Assembly: GCA_024275955.1 (NCBI GenBank)
Contig: JAJRYD010000004.1
Coordinates: 1-64,000, forward strand
Length of the DNA: 64,000 nt
From: Nitrospirota bacterium
GTDB lineage: Bacteria; Nitrospinota_A; UBA7883; JACRGQ01
Direction of reading: 5' to 3'
The notes under the pieces: model-generated
The model's input: only the letters and a program-made list of their open reading frames with translations
What the model was told of the DNA's origin: nothing
Database searches by the model: none
In this document: positions 27,343-37,081 of the stretch, in pieces
How the letters are laid out: each line of letters opens with the position of its first letter
Numbering within the stretch: the stretch's first letter is position 1
Translations under genes and position numbers: made by a program

Positions 27343-27927
27343 TTACGACGGCGAGAGGAGTTTTAACGCTCCTCTTATAATCGCTGAAAGCTCTACACTG
27401 CCGTCTTCTTTTAAAACCTTTGCTACAGCTTTCATGCTTTCAGCTTTTTTGTAGCCGAGATTTTCAAGCGCCGCTACGGCGTCTTCTCCTGCATCACCGT
27501 GCGGTAGAGCTTCGTCTATAGCTGTTTCGCCTATCTTATCTTTAAGCTCCATAATTATTCTCTCGGCGGTTTTTTTGCCTATGCCGGGTCTTTTAGAAAG
27601 GGCTATATGGTCTCCCTTTGCTATCGCCTTTCGCATCTCACCTGCCGTAGTGCCGGAAAGCGCCTGACAGGCAAGCTTAGGGCCTACCCTCGTTACCGAA
27701 ATAAGTTTTAAAAACATCTCTTTTTCGTCCATGTCGGCAAAGCCATACAGGTGGAGGGCATCCTCTCTCGAAACGGTTACCGTGTAAAGCTCTGTCCCTA
27801 AGCCTTTTGCGGGAAGTTTTTCGTAAGTGGAGAGCGTTATAAAAAGTCTATAACCAACAGAGTTCACGTTAAGAAGAAGGTTGGACGGGCTTTTGTCCAG
27901 CACCGTTCCTTTAAGCCACCCTATCAT
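27343..27927 (-). CDS. ruvA: Holliday junction DNA-binding subunit RuvA
   Basis: A 194-residue tetrameric protein that holds the four-way junction for RuvB. The N-terminal OB fold starts MIGWLKGTVLD, the helix-hairpin-helix motifs include ISVTRVGPKLACQALS and RPGIGKKTAERII, and domain III closes the protein (AVAALENLGYKKAE). ATG 27927 overlaps the ruvC stop as ATGA; a longer upstream frame lies inside ruvC and is not used. ruvB is on the opposite strand about 1.7 kb away, outside this transcript. Confidence 0.96.
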   Translation of the reverse strand: MIGWLKGTVLDKSPSNLLLNVNSVGYRLFITLSTYEKLPAKGLGTELYTVTVSREDALHLYGFADMDEKEMFLKLISVTRVGPKLACQALSGTTAGEMRKAIAKGDHIALSKRPGIGKKTAERIIMELKDKIGETAIDEALPHGDAGEDAVAALENLGYKKAESMKAVAKVLKEDGSVELSAIIRGALKLLSPS

Positions 27928-28433
27928 CTTAAAGCTCCGGCTGTTTGTTTTATGCTCTTTATCATCGGCCCGCTTTGGATATGACAAAGTGCGACGGCAA
28001 GAGCGTCGGTAACATCTGTCGGTTTGGGCGCCTCTTTTAACGACAAGGTACGGCAAACCATAGCCGACACCTCTTCCTTGCTGGCATGGCCTTTGCCCGT
28101 CGCCGCCTTTTTTACCTGTAGAGCGCTGTATTCGTAAAGCGGAAGCGATGCTATAAGAGAGGGCATTATAGAGGCGGCCCTCGCCTGCCCAAGTAGAAGC
28201 GCCGACTTTGCGTTCTTCGCGAAAAAAACATTCTCCACAGCAACTTCCGATGGGCGGTATTCCGAAATTATTTTCGCGAACTGCTCGTAAAGGAATTTTA
28301 GTTTTAATGAAAACTCGAAGTCAGCAGGCGGCTTTACCACGCCGAACGACAAAGCCTTTAGCCTGCCGGCAGTCTCGTCGACGACAGCCCATCCAGCTAC
28401 ACGGCTTCCGGGGTCTATACCGAGAGTAAGCAT
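27924..28433 (-). CDS. ruvC: Holliday junction resolvase RuvC
   Basis: A 169-residue RNase H-fold nuclease that cuts Holliday junctions. Catalytic acidic residues are in GIDPGS (Asp7), VAVENVF (Glu) and the C-terminal TDVTDALAVALCH (two Asp). Length is typical. It sits between yebC (3 bp upstream) and ruvA (ATGA overlap), the arrangement common in many Gram-negative bacteria. Confidence 0.96.
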   Translation of the reverse strand: MLTLGIDPGSRVAGWAVVDETAGRLKALSFGVVKPPADFEFSLKLKFLYEQFAKIISEYRPSEVAVENVFFAKNAKSALLLGQARAASIMPSLIASLPLYEYSALQVKKAATGKGHASKEEVSAMVCRTLSLKEAPKPTDVTDALAVALCHIQSGPMIKSIKQTAGALR

Positions 28434-28436
28434 ATC

Positions 28437-29186
28437 TCAGCCGAGCAGACTCTCCATTATCTCGTTTGATATATCGAAGTTCGCGTAAACCTTCTGCACG
28501 TCGTCCACATCATCAAGCGCGTCCATAAGCTTTAACATAGCGGCGGCATGCTTCTCGTCGAGCTTTACCGTATTCTGCGGTATCATCGTCAGCTCTGCCA
28601 TCGTAGGCTTTAGCCCTTTAGCGTCTATAGCTTTGCTGACAGCCTCAAAATCTGCCGGCGAAGTGATTATCTCAAAAACATCACCCTCGCTGGAAATATC
28701 TTCCGCGCCGGCTTCCAGCACTAGGTCCATCAGATCCGCCTCGTCTATCTGGTCGGCAGGTATCGCTATCAGCCCTTTACTATCGAACATCCAGCCTACA
28801 CAACCAAGCTCCCCCATGTTGCCGCCATTCTTGCCGAGACATGCGCGGATATCGGAAACGGAGCGGTTTTTATTATCTGTCATCGCCTGTATTAAAAGAG
28901 CCACTCCGCCCGGGCCGTACCCTTCGTAAGCTATCTCCTCTATCGTTTCGCCGGCTATCTCGCCGGTACCTTTTTTAATCGCCTTTTGGAGCGTCGCCGA
29001 CTGCATGTTGGCCGCTTTCGCTCCGGCAACAGCTGTACGGAGCCTCGGGTTGGTAGCTATATCGCCTCCGCCAAGCCGCGCCGCGACAGTTATCTCTTTG
29101 ATAACCTTGCTAAAAAGTTTGCCTCTTTTGGCATCGGTCGCCGCCTTTTTGTGTTTTATCGTTGACCATTTGGAATGACCCGACAC
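28437..29186 (-). CDS. yebC: YebC/PmpR-family protein
   Basis: A 249-residue three-domain protein beginning [20 protein letters not shown], the family signature, followed by [13 protein letters not shown] and the C-terminal MIPQNTVKL block. Members were described as DNA-binding regulators, and recent work links the family to translation of proline-rich stretches. Start is GTG at 29186. It heads the yebC-ruvC-ruvA transcript. Confidence 0.95.
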   Translation of the reverse strand: MSGHSKWSTIKHKKAATDAKRGKLFSKVIKEITVAARLGGGDIATNPRLRTAVAGAKAANMQSATLQKAIKKGTGEIAGETIEEIAYEGYGPGGVALLIQAMTDNKNRSVSDIRACLGKNGGNMGELGCVGWMFDSKGLIAIPADQIDEADLMDLVLEAGAEDISSEGDVFEIITSPADFEAVSKAIDAKGLKPTMAELTMIPQNTVKLDEKHAAAMLKLMDALDDVDDVQKVYANFDISNEIMESLLG

Positions 29187-29263
29187 CCTTTAAAAACCCC
29201 CAAAAAGAAACATTTAAGATTTATATTTACCGCCCTTAAGCGCAGATTCTAGCACAGCGGAAG

Positions 29264-29527
29264 CTATTTCCTTTCACGAACTTTTTCCGCTTCCGCCTCT
29301 CTTTTTCTCTCCACTTTTTTGATTTCGCCAAAATGACGCTCTTTCAAGGCATCCAGCTCCGGCCCCGCTATTAACGCCGATTTCTGGGCGAACATTATCT
29401 CAAGCTCGGCCACTTTAGCTTTCGCTTTTGAACGGATTTCGGCTATCTCCTTTTTCTCCGTGTCGGTCAGCTTCCGCTTATCACCGCCGCCGGAACGCTC
29501 CATAGCAAGTTCAATCGCACTTTTCAT
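29264..29527 (-). CDS. Small charged coiled-coil protein
   Basis: An 87-residue, mostly helical protein with dense Lys/Glu heptad-like stretches (KKEIAEIRSKAKAKVAELE and a C-terminal VERKREAEAEKVRERK). ATG 29527 follows AAAAGGAGAAAG and is the supported start. It has no signal peptide. It is divergent from ruvB by 77 bp and precedes yebC, so it may share a transcript with the ruv genes. Function unknown. Confidence 0.72.
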   Translation of the reverse strand: MKSAIELAMERSGGGDKRKLTDTEKKEIAEIRSKAKAKVAELEIMFAQKSALIAGPELDALKERHFGEIKKVERKREAEAEKVRERK

Positions 29528-29604
29528 AGCTCTTTCTCCTTTTAGATAGATTATATTCCACCCACAGCCTTTAGCGGAAGCTTTCGCTGTTATAATCATT
29601 AGCG

Positions 29605-30633
29605 ATGAATGAATCTACCTTATCTGCCGGTCTCAGTACCGGCGGAGACGAAAACGAGGCTCTGCTCGACAGGTCGCTACGCCCATCTATCTTTAAAGAT
29701 TTTATAGGCCAAAGCCTGCTTAAGGAAAACCTCTCCATCTCTATAGAGGCGGCCAAAGGCAGAGGCGAAGCTATGGATCATACCCTTTTTTACGGCCCGC
29801 CGGGCCTTGGCAAAACGACGCTCGCGTACCTTATAGCAACTTCGCTTGGAACATCTATAAAAGCGACATCCGGCCCGGTGATAGAAAAAGCGGGCGACCT
29901 TGCGGCAATACTTACCACCCTTACTAAAGGCGAGGTTCTCTTTATAGACGAGATACACCGCCTAAGCCCAACGGTGGAAGAGATACTATACCCAGCTATG
30001 GAAGACGGGCATGTAGACCTTATGGTAGGGCAAGGGGTATCGGCAAAATCTATAAAGCTCGACATAGAGCCGTTCACCCTTATAGGCGCCACCACAAGAG
30101 CAGGGCTTTTGACATCGCCATTAAGAGACAGGTTCGGCATAGTAGAAAGGCTGGAGTTTTATTCTGCCGGCAATCTTGCTGAGATAGTAAAACGCTCTGC
30201 CGGAATATTAAACGTTCCGATAGATAAAGACGGCGCGAAAGAGATTGCGACACGCTCGCGCGGAACGCCTAGAATAGTGAACAGACTGCTAAGACGGGTG
30301 CGGGACTTTGCCGAGGTAAAAGCAGACGGCAGTATAACGAGAGAGGTGGCAGGCAGAGCGCTCAAGCAGATAGATGTAGACGAAAAAGGTTTCGACAGGA
30401 TGGACAGAAACCTTTTGCTTACCATAATAGAAAAGTTTGGCGGAGGGCCTGTAGGGATAGATACCTTATCCGCCGCGCTTAACGAAGAAAAAAATACGAT
30501 AGAGGATGTTCTGGAGCCTTATCTTTTGCAGGAAGGTTTTCTGCAAAGAACGCCGAGAGGCAGAGTGGCCGGGCTGTCGGCCTATAAACATCTAAAAATC
30601 GCCCCTCCGTCAAACCAGAAAGAGCTTTTTTAG
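29605..30633 (+). CDS. ruvB: Holliday junction branch-migration ATPase RuvB
   Basis: A 342-residue AAA+ motor. Walker A is [10 protein letters not shown], Walker [10 protein letters not shown], sensor 1 GATTRAG, and the arginine finger region [14 protein letters not shown]. The C-terminal winged helix ends in [17 protein letters not shown]. It drives branch migration with RuvA. It is divergently oriented to the coiled-coil gene and yebC-ruvC-ruvA. Confidence 0.97.
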   Translation: MNESTLSAGLSTGGDENEALLDRSLRPSIFKDFIGQSLLKENLSISIEAAKGRGEAMDHTLFYGPPGLGKTTLAYLIATSLGTSIKATSGPVIEKAGDLAAILTTLTKGEVLFIDEIHRLSPTVEEILYPAMEDGHVDLMVGQGVSAKSIKLDIEPFTLIGATTRAGLLTSPLRDRFGIVERLEFYSAGNLAEIVKRSAGILNVPIDKDGAKEIATRSRGTPRIVNRLLRRVRDFAEVKADGSITREVAGRALKQIDVDEKGFDRMDRNLLLTIIEKFGGGPVGIDTLSAALNEEKNTIEDVLEPYLLQEGFLQRTPRGRVAGLSAYKHLKIAPPSNQKELF

Positions 30634-30863
30634 TTCTCCTGCTTGGGATAAATGTCGTCCTACATCGTCGAACTACACAAAATAGTTCGTTCATCTACTG
30701 GCAGTAGACTCTCTCACTTTTTGTTTGTTCTCCTTGCATTACTCGTTTCTCCTGTGCGAGCCGTAGCACGGCAGGTAGCCCTCGCAGGCAGAGTATCTAT
30801 TTTACCGCTTTTTAGGCACCTGCTATTAACAAACCAGCGATGCCGGCGCTACTATAGTGTCAC

Positions 30864-32156
30864 TTACCGTACGCACCGGACACCGAGGCTACTACTCGAC
30901 TTACTGCTACCGCCAACATTGCCATAGCTGAAGAGCACATGCCAGGCGGAAGAAGTATTGCTTGCATAGGTGGTCGCCGACCAATAGTGCGACGAAACGG
31001 TGCTAGGAAAATAGGTACCACTTATAGCAGGGCCGTAAACGCTGTAGTCTACTATTGATGCCAGCTCATTCTTGTTTGGTAAACGCCAATCAACATTACC
31101 TGCAAGAGACAGCCCTTCACAGTAGGTTATCGCGCTCTCCCATCTGCTGGTTGTAGCCGTGCCACTACAGTCTGTAGCATTCTGCCCATTACTGCACTTC
31201 TGCCACATCATAGTAGTTACATTATCTGTAACCGTTCCATCACCGTTATCGGTAAAGCCTTGACCATTCTCTGTGCCACGAACGCATCGGACATAGAAGC
31301 TAGAGGACTTATTGTCGGTGCCGTTGCTAACAAAACCAATATCTAAGCTCACATCCCATGCGGTGGAAGTACTGTTTGCGTGGGTAGTAGCGGCCCAATA
31401 GTACGACGAGACAGTACTTGGGAAATATGTGCTGTTTATCGAAGGGCTAGATGTTTCATTGTCGGCAATTAGCATAAGTTCAAACGGTTTTGGCAAACGC
31501 CAATCGCTGTTACCGGCAAGAGATAGAGAGCCGCAAACATTGGTCGCACCACCTGCGTTGTAGGTAGCATCTGTCGTACCTGTCGCCTCGTACCAGTTGT
31601 GGGTAGTCGCCGTGCCACTGCAAGAGGCATCGTTAGCCTGCCCCACGCTACACTTCTGCCACATAAGGCCAGTCACATTGTCGCTTATCGTATAATCACC
31701 ATTATCGGTGTAAGAGGGTGGGTTGATAGTGTAGTCACTATCCTCTCCAAATGTAGCTGTGTGAGAAGTCGTCTGCCCGGTATCTGGCACTTTCACCACG
31801 CTTATAACATAAGTCTCGGTTTTTACACTTTCGCTATTACCGGCGCTATCTACCGCAAAATATTTGAGCGTGGTACCAGCTGAAATGCTTATAGCGCCGG
31901 TGTAAACGGTAGAGCCAGTCGTTGGCGTAGTTCCATCAGTGGTGTAATAAATTGTTGCCGTTTCATTTGCCGTAAGGGTAACCGTTTGGGCACTGCTGTA
32001 TGTACCGCCGGCGGGGCTGGCTGTAGTTGTCGGTGCTGTTGTATCAGAAGTGGTTGTCGGCGTAGAGCTTGAACTGCTACCACCACCACTACCGCAGGCA
32101 GAGATAATTGCGCTTAATAATAGAACCAAAACAAAGTATGAAAACCGACATCCCAT
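30864..32156 (-). CDS. Lipoprotein with chitobiase-like and two DUF1566 domains
   Basis: A 430-residue secreted lipoprotein. The signal ends in a lipobox (AIISAC-GS) followed by a Gly/Ser/Thr linker. Residues about 40-115 match the bacterial chitobiase/beta-hexosaminidase C-terminal-type repeat (ASPAGGTYSSAQTVTLTA, YYTTDGTTP). Two DUF1566 (Lcl_C-type, C-type-lectin-like) domains follow, each with LMWQKCS or MMWQKCS, DWRLP and a closing VRCVR. The ATG at 32156 follows AAGGGGGTG. It probably displays an adhesin- or ligand-binding fold on the cell surface. It is divergent from an XRE regulator that may control it. Confidence 0.85.
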   Translation of the reverse strand: MGCRFSYFVLVLLLSAIISACGSGGGSSSSSTPTTTSDTTAPTTTASPAGGTYSSAQTVTLTANETATIYYTTDGTTPTTGSTVYTGAISISAGTTLKYFAVDSAGNSESVKTETYVISVVKVPDTGQTTSHTATFGEDSDYTINPPSYTDNGDYTISDNVTGLMWQKCSVGQANDASCSGTATTHNWYEATGTTDATYNAGGATNVCGSLSLAGNSDWRLPKPFELMLIADNETSSPSINSTYFPSTVSSYYWAATTHANSTSTAWDVSLDIGFVSNGTDNKSSSFYVRCVRGTENGQGFTDNGDGTVTDNVTTMMWQKCSNGQNATDCSGTATTSRWESAITYCEGLSLAGNVDWRLPNKNELASIVDYSVYGPAISGTYFPSTVSSHYWSATTYASNTSSAWHVLFSYGNVGGSSKSSSSLGVRCVR

Positions 32157-32225
32157 AACAACACCCCCTTAAAAAACCAGACATCCTTACCGTGGCACGA
32201 AGAAATCCTCTTCTTCTCTTTATGG

Positions 32226-32268
32226 ATAATACTCATGTATGAGTACTAATGCAATATATAATACTCAT
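32226..32268. promoter_or_regulatory. Operator-like repeats between lipoprotein and XRE genes
   Basis: TACTCAT and ATGAGTA form a perfect inverted repeat with a 2-bp spacer (32230-32245). The 11-bp sequence ATAATACTCAT occurs at 32226-32236 and again at 32258-32268, exactly 32 bp apart, three helical turns. The cluster lies between two divergent genes, as expected for binding by the XRE protein. Confidence 0.65.
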
Positions 32269-32325
32269 ATTAAGGGGTTATCCATTTTCTCTTTCCTTGA
32301 TAGGTTTCGGGCAAGGGAGAAGCTT

Positions 32326-32682
32326 ATGGATGGAAAGAAAGTTCAAACACTTCTAGGCAGGCGCATAAGGCAACTTAGAAACGAGCAAGGACTAACTCAA
32401 GAGAGAGCCGCGGAAAAGGCTGGAACGATTACTGAAAAGCGTTGGTCGGACATCGAGCGGGGGATGTACGCCGTAGGGTTGGCAACCTTGGCAAAAATAG
32501 CTACAGGTTTGAATGTGCCTGTTCAGGAACTTTTTGAGTTTGAAAAAACAAAAAGACAAAAGGTGAAAAACCGTTTTTCAAGGAAAAATCTTCTGACAAT
32601 CGACAAACAGATAGTAAAAATGGAAGAAGAAATCGCCAGCCTAAAAAAGAGAGTTAGAGGCTTACTAAAGCCTATCAAATAA
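32326..32682 (+). CDS. XRE-family HTH regulator
   Basis: A 118-residue regulator. The helix-turn-helix spans about residues 5-65 (LLGRRIRQLRNEQGLTQERA, then a WSDIERG recognition region and LATLAKIATGLNVPVQELFEF), and a basic coiled C-terminus follows. The ATG at 32326 has AGGGAGAAGCTT before it and is preferred to an ATG at 32239 that would read through the operator repeats. Probable regulator of itself and the divergent lipoprotein. Confidence 0.85.
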   Translation: MDGKKVQTLLGRRIRQLRNEQGLTQERAAEKAGTITEKRWSDIERGMYAVGLATLAKIATGLNVPVQELFEFEKTKRQKVKNRFSRKNLLTIDKQIVKMEEEIASLKKRVRGLLKPIK

Positions 32683-32860
32683 GCTCTCAGTAATGCCTAC
32701 TGTCCTACCCGACAAATGCACTTTCAAAGAAAACAGTTTCCTGCGCCTCTGCGGTAAAATAGGCGGCTATCCCTGTTGCTCATGCGAAGCATTATGTTTC
32801 GGTTGTCCCTGCGGGACAATCCACACAGGCAAGAGTGCCTATGCTACTGGAAGAAGCATT
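32683..32860. repeat. Spacer with palindromes and the CTCTGCGG motif
   Basis: It contains CTGCGCCTCTGCGGTAAAAT (about 32741-32760), the perfect palindrome TTGTCCCtgcGGGACAA (32803-32819) and a TATGCTACTGGAAG segment that recurs near 57003. No gene is seen. It lies between the XRE gene and the tyrS stop. Confidence 0.6.
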
Positions 32861-34048
32861 TTAAACGCTAACCACTCGGACATACTTTTTCTTGCCGAGC
32901 TTTACGACATACTCTCCCGCTTTAATAGAAAACTTTTCGTCGGTTATCTTTTTTCCGTCGACACTAAGGCCACCGCCCTTTATCAGCCTGCGCACTTCCG
33001 ACGCGCTTTTTGCCGCGCCGTGCCGTGCTATTATCCCGGCTAGCGGTTCCATATCTTTTTCCCACTTATGTTTGATTATTTCCATATCGTCCGGCACCTG
33101 CTTTTTGCGGAACTGCGCGTTAAAAGAAACCTCCGCGTCGTTAGCGGCACTGTCGTCATAAAACCTTGTTACTATTTTTTTTGCCAGCTCCATCTTTGCT
33201 TGGCGTGGGTGCATCGCCTTAACGCCTTCCAGCTCTTCCGGCGTAACGCCTCCTACCAGCTCGTAGTACCTCAGCATTAGCTCGTCAGAAATCGACATCA
33301 CTTTGCCGACCATCTCTTTTGGCGGGTCGTCTACCCCTATATAGTTGTTAAGCGATTTGCTCATTTTATTTACGCCGTCGGTTCCTTCCAAAAGAGGCAT
33401 AGTGATGACCGCTTGAGGCTTTTGGCCAGCCTCTTTTTGCAGTTCGCGCCCTACCAGCAGGTTAAACTTCTGGTCGGTGCCGCCTATCTCTATGTCGGCC
33501 TTTAGCGCTACCGAGTCGTACCCCTGTATAAGAGGGTAAAGAAATTCGTGTACAGCTATCGGCCTTTGCTTTTTGTACCGTTTGTGAAAATCGTCACGCT
33601 CCAGCATTCTCGCCACTGTGTATTGCGATGCCAGCTTTATCATATCCGCCCCTGTAAACTTGTCCATCCATTCGGAGTTGAACACCACTTTGGTTTTCTC
33701 TTTATCAAGTATCTTGAAAACCTGCTCTTGGTAGGTTTTTGAATTTGCTTTTATCTCTTCCTTTGTAAGCTGGGGCCTCGTTTCCGATTTGCCGGCAGGA
33801 TCGCCTATCATCGCGGTAAAATCGCCTATAAGAAATATTACGTTATGGCCAAGCTCCTGAAACTGCCTTAGCTTATGTATAAGCACCGTATGGCCGAGGT
33901 GTATGTCGGGGGCTGTCGGGTCGAACCCTGCTTTTACCGTAAGCGGTTTGCCTTTTTCAAGTTTTTCACGCAGAATATCTTCGGAGATAACCTCCACCGC
34001 GCCGTGGCGGATTATCTCAATCTGTTTATCAATATTCATGCTTACCAT
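32861..34048 (-). CDS. tyrS: Tyrosyl-tRNA synthetase
   Basis: A 395-residue class I synthetase. The HIGH-type motif is PDIHLGHT, the KMSKS loop is NKMSKSLNN, and substrate-binding blocks are GFDPTAPD and [13 protein letters not shown]-terminal S4 RNA-binding domain follows ([15 protein letters not shown]). It belongs to the TyrS group with HLGH. The start is ATG 34048 or ATG 34039 (MNIDKQI); neither has a strong ribosome-binding site. Confidence 0.96.
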   Translation of the reverse strand: MVSMNIDKQIEIIRHGAVEVISEDILREKLEKGKPLTVKAGFDPTAPDIHLGHTVLIHKLRQFQELGHNVIFLIGDFTAMIGDPAGKSETRPQLTKEEIKANSKTYQEQVFKILDKEKTKVVFNSEWMDKFTGADMIKLASQYTVARMLERDDFHKRYKKQRPIAVHEFLYPLIQGYDSVALKADIEIGGTDQKFNLLVGRELQKEAGQKPQAVITMPLLEGTDGVNKMSKSLNNYIGVDDPPKEMVGKVMSISDELMLRYYELVGGVTPEELEGVKAMHPRQAKMELAKKIVTRFYDDSAANDAEVSFNAQFRKKQVPDDMEIIKHKWEKDMEPLAGIIARHGAAKSASEVRRLIKGGGLSVDGKKITDEKFSIKAGEYVVKLGKKKYVRVVSV

Positions 34049-34148
34049 ATCAAGTACGAAAGGGTACCATAATCGGATGATTTCTTATAGCACCTTGCCG
34101 GTAGGGGCGGTAGCCGCTTCCAGCGATGAAAACAGTTAAGAGGACTGC

Positions 34149-35774
34149 ATGAAAGTTTGCCTAGTTTACCCCAATAAAAGAGAGATAGGCCTTAGCAACC
34201 TCGGGTTTCATAAGATATACAGGTCGCTTACAACTGCCGGAGCAAAGAGCGATATCGCCTTTTTGCCGGACGGCGATGGCAAGCTTTTGTCCGAAAACAC
34301 GAAACAGCCGCTTAACAGTTTCGATCTTATCGCTTTTTCCGTAACCTTTGAGATGGACGAACTTAACCTCCTTAAAATTCTCAAACGCTCATCAATACCG
34401 CTACTGGCAAAAGAGCGCGGCGATAGGATGCCTATAGTGGCGGCTGGCGGTGTGGCAGTTACTCTTAACCCAGAGGTATTGTCGCGCTTTATAGACTTCT
34501 TTGTGCTAGGCGAAGGAGAGCTGGCGATTGACGAGATAGTATCGACACTCTCCAAAAATAAATCGAAAGATGAGAGCTTAGAACAGCTGGCCCTCGTTGA
34601 CGGCGTGTATGTTCCTTCGCTTTATAAAACCGAGTATGGAGAAAAAGGCGAACTGCTGTCGAGAACCGCTATTCGGGGGGCGAGAGAGAAAGTGAAGAGG
34701 CTTATAAACCTTGACTACCACAAAAGCGGGATGGCGCAGGTAGAGGGGATGGAAGGCTCGGCGTTTGGCGGCTCGTATCTCGTCGAGGCCGGCAAAGGAT
34801 GCGGGCAGGGGTGCAGGTTTTGCGCCACAGGTTTTATCTACCGTCCTGTCCGGCATGTAGACGCTCGGCTATTAAAAAAACAGACAGACAAAGCTATTGA
34901 AGACGGCAGGCGGATAGGACTGGTAGGTTCCGCCATCTGCGAACATCCCGATATAGATTCTGTTCTTCAACATATAGTCGGCAAAGGGGGCAGTGTTACC
35001 GTATCTTCCCTGCGCATCGGCTTGGTAAATAGCGGCACTTTTGAACGCCTCGCGAAAGGAGGATGCAAAACGGTAACTATAGCGCCGGAAGCCGGTAGCG
35101 CAAAGCTTCGGCGTTCCATAAATAAATGGATGGAAGACGACGAGATACTGCAAACGGTGAGCAACGCCGTATCTGCCGGAATATTGAACGTCAAAACATA
35201 TTTTCTTGTAGGACTGCCGGGAGAGAGGGAGGAAGATGTTCAGGCTATAGTGGAGCTGGTAAAAAAGATGCGCGAAGTTTTTATAGAAGGCTCTAAACCG
35301 TTTGGCCGTGTCGGCACTATTACCGTCGGCGCGAACCCGTTTATACCAAAACCTTCCACTCCGTTTCAGTGGGAGCCGATGGCGCCTATGCCGGAACTAA
35401 AGAAAAAGCTGGCGCACCTCAAAAAAGAATTCGGTAAAATGAGCAACGTGGAGTGCAAGCCGGAAAGCGTAAGGCTCTCCGCTGCGCAGGCTTTGCTTTC
35501 TGTCGGGTCGGCTGATGTCGGCAGTATGCTTTTAGAAGCGTTTAATGGAAAAAGCTGGAACGAAATTATAAAAAGAGAACCTGCTAAAAACTTTTTTGCT
35601 AGAAAGAAAGGGAAAGAGGAGATCTTGCCGTGGGATTTTATCGACAGCTCAGTGGAGAGAGATTTTCTATGGAGAGAGTATGAAAGATCTATGGAAGGCA
35701 AAACCAGCCCCGCCTGCCCGCCGCAAGGCAGTGGATGCAGAAAATGCGGAGTTTTTACGGGGGTATGCGTGTGA
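34149..35774 (+). CDS. B12-binding-like radical SAM protein
   Basis: A 541-residue radical SAM protein. An N-terminal Rossmann-like cobalamin-binding-type domain is suggested by IAFSVTFEMDELN and AAGGVAVTLNP, though the classic DxHxxG motif is not seen. The 4Fe-4S cluster motif CX3CX2C is in GCGQGCRFCATG (about residue 220). A C-terminal Cys group (CPPQGSGCRKCGVF) may bind a further metal. It resembles the TIGR03960-like family of unknown substrate. It overlaps pgeF by about 10 bp. Confidence 0.85.
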   Translation: MKVCLVYPNKREIGLSNLGFHKIYRSLTTAGAKSDIAFLPDGDGKLLSENTKQPLNSFDLIAFSVTFEMDELNLLKILKRSSIPLLAKERGDRMPIVAAGGVAVTLNPEVLSRFIDFFVLGEGELAIDEIVSTLSKNKSKDESLEQLALVDGVYVPSLYKTEYGEKGELLSRTAIRGAREKVKRLINLDYHKSGMAQVEGMEGSAFGGSYLVEAGKGCGQGCRFCATGFIYRPVRHVDARLLKKQTDKAIEDGRRIGLVGSAICEHPDIDSVLQHIVGKGGSVTVSSLRIGLVNSGTFERLAKGGCKTVTIAPEAGSAKLRRSINKWMEDDEILQTVSNAVSAGILNVKTYFLVGLPGEREEDVQAIVELVKKMREVFIEGSKPFGRVGTITVGANPFIPKPSTPFQWEPMAPMPELKKKLAHLKKEFGKMSNVECKPESVRLSAAQALLSVGSADVGSMLLEAFNGKSWNEIIKREPAKNFFARKKGKEEILPWDFIDSSVERDFLWREYERSMEGKTSPACPPQGSGCRKCGVFTGVCV

Positions 35775-36550
35775 GAATAGTTAAACCTCTTAAGCATCAG
35801 TCAGACGGCATCATCTGGTATTCGTTTAGACAGTTGGACGGTTTTGGATTTATGAAGCATTGGATAACGTCGAGACATGGCGGAGTCTCTACGGATGGAT
35901 ACGCGACGCTAAACCTTGCCGACCATCTGGGCGACAGCTTGGAAGCGGTTAACGAAAATAGAAAACTGGTAAGAGAAAAACTTTGCGGTGGTTCGCCCCT
36001 TTTCCTCTTGAAGCAGGTTCATTCCGACATAGTGGTAGAAGCTGCCGCCGGTACGGCCAAACCGCCAGAGGCCGACGCTTTACTGCTTGGCAAAACAGGG
36101 CTTACCGCAGGCGTGCTTACCGCCGACTGTCTGCCGATAATAATAGCAGACCCTGCTACAAAAGTTACAGCGGCTGTGCATGCGGGGCGGGTTGGGGTAT
36201 TTGAAAATATCGTTGGAGCGACTATCAAAAACCTTTCGGCAAAATACAAAAGCAACCCCGCAAATATGATTGTCGCCATCGGGCCAGGCATTAAGGACTG
36301 CTGTTATAAGCTGGAGGAAGATATTTTTGAAGACCGCTATAAAAGTTTTAAGCGATACTACACACTTGATGGAAGGCTCGACATGGTGTCGCCAGTCGAA
36401 CGGCAGTTGATAGAGGAAGGGGTTTTGGGCAAAAATATTATCGACAGCGGTATCTGCACGTCATGCAGTAGCGGAGATTTCTTTTCGCACCGGAAGCAAA
36501 ATGGCAAAGCAGGCCGGTTTTTAACCGCTGTAAAGCTGGTGGAAGAGTAA
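35765..36550 (+). CDS. pgeF: PgeF/YfiH-family peptidoglycan-editing factor (multicopper oxidase-like)
   Basis: A 261-residue member of the PgeF/YlmD/YfiH family. Metal-binding motifs are QVHSDIV, LTADCLPI and VHAGRVG, with late blocks AIGPGIKDCCYKL and the final FSHRKQNGKAGRF. In E. coli the family corrects mis-incorporated Ser in peptidoglycan precursors; others act on purine nucleosides. The ATG at 35765 is chosen because it places the N-terminus in the normal position; an ATG at 35735 lies further inside the upstream gene. Confidence 0.93.
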   Translation: MRVRIVKPLKHQSDGIIWYSFRQLDGFGFMKHWITSRHGGVSTDGYATLNLADHLGDSLEAVNENRKLVREKLCGGSPLFLLKQVHSDIVVEAAAGTAKPPEADALLLGKTGLTAGVLTADCLPIIIADPATKVTAAVHAGRVGVFENIVGATIKNLSAKYKSNPANMIVAIGPGIKDCCYKLEEDIFEDRYKSFKRYYTLDGRLDMVSPVERQLIEEGVLGKNIIDSGICTSCSSGDFFSHRKQNGKAGRFLTAVKLVEE

Positions 36551-36634
36551 TGGTCGTTGCGCAAGGTAGGGGGAAATTCAGGTAGTTGCTTGTATCTCCC
36601 TGTGAGAGCTGACTTTGGGGCCGCGCTGGCGTAG

Positions 36635-36976
36635 CTACGCCTTGCCGCCGACGCATTCGACGCACCGTATGCTTTCCGGCAGGAGCATCATTCTTTCTAT
36701 CGGGATAGGCATTTCGCATATTGCGCATTCGCCGAAACTCTCGCTACCCACCCTTTCGAGCGCTCTTTCGAGCTGTGTCAGTTTTATCTTTGCTCTTCTT
36801 ACCACAGCTTCGTTTATGCTTTTGCTCTGTATCGCCTCCATCCGTGTAAGGCGACCTATGGCGTTGTCGGGCAAAATTGGCTTTGTAGATTCTTTTAACG
36901 ATTCGATTTCGTTTTTGACCGCTTCGATTTCGGAGATGATCTTCTTCTTTATTTCGGCTCTTTCCCCGTTAGTCAT
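36635..36976 (-). CDS. DksA/TraR-type zinc-finger protein
   Basis: A 113-residue protein with an N-terminal coiled coil and a C-terminal C4 zinc finger: CAIC followed by 17 residues and CVEC. The coil-tip region DNAIGRLTRMEA contains the DxxDA-like acid used by DksA family proteins to act through the RNA polymerase secondary channel, here as DNA. It may modulate transcription in the stringent response, but short TraR/DksA relatives vary. It is convergent with pgeF. Confidence 0.9.
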   Translation of the reverse strand: MTNGERAEIKKKIISEIEAVKNEIESLKESTKPILPDNAIGRLTRMEAIQSKSINEAVVRRAKIKLTQLERALERVGSESFGECAICEMPIPIERMMLLPESIRCVECVGGKA

Positions 36977-37081
36977 TTCGGCATCTGCTGTTTTTCTTTT
37001 AACAGTTTATCTATTATCCGGCCGGCATCTTACTTCCGCTAAGTAGGAACGGTCAGACAGCGCGCTGGACAAACTCCTTCT

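Noticed and set aside
30634-30863. Gene in the spacer after ruvB
   Set aside because: The only frame overlaps the lipoprotein end on the opposite strand and has no protein-like features.
30864-32156. Diversity-generating retroelement target
   Set aside because: No reverse transcriptase or template repeat is visible in the window.
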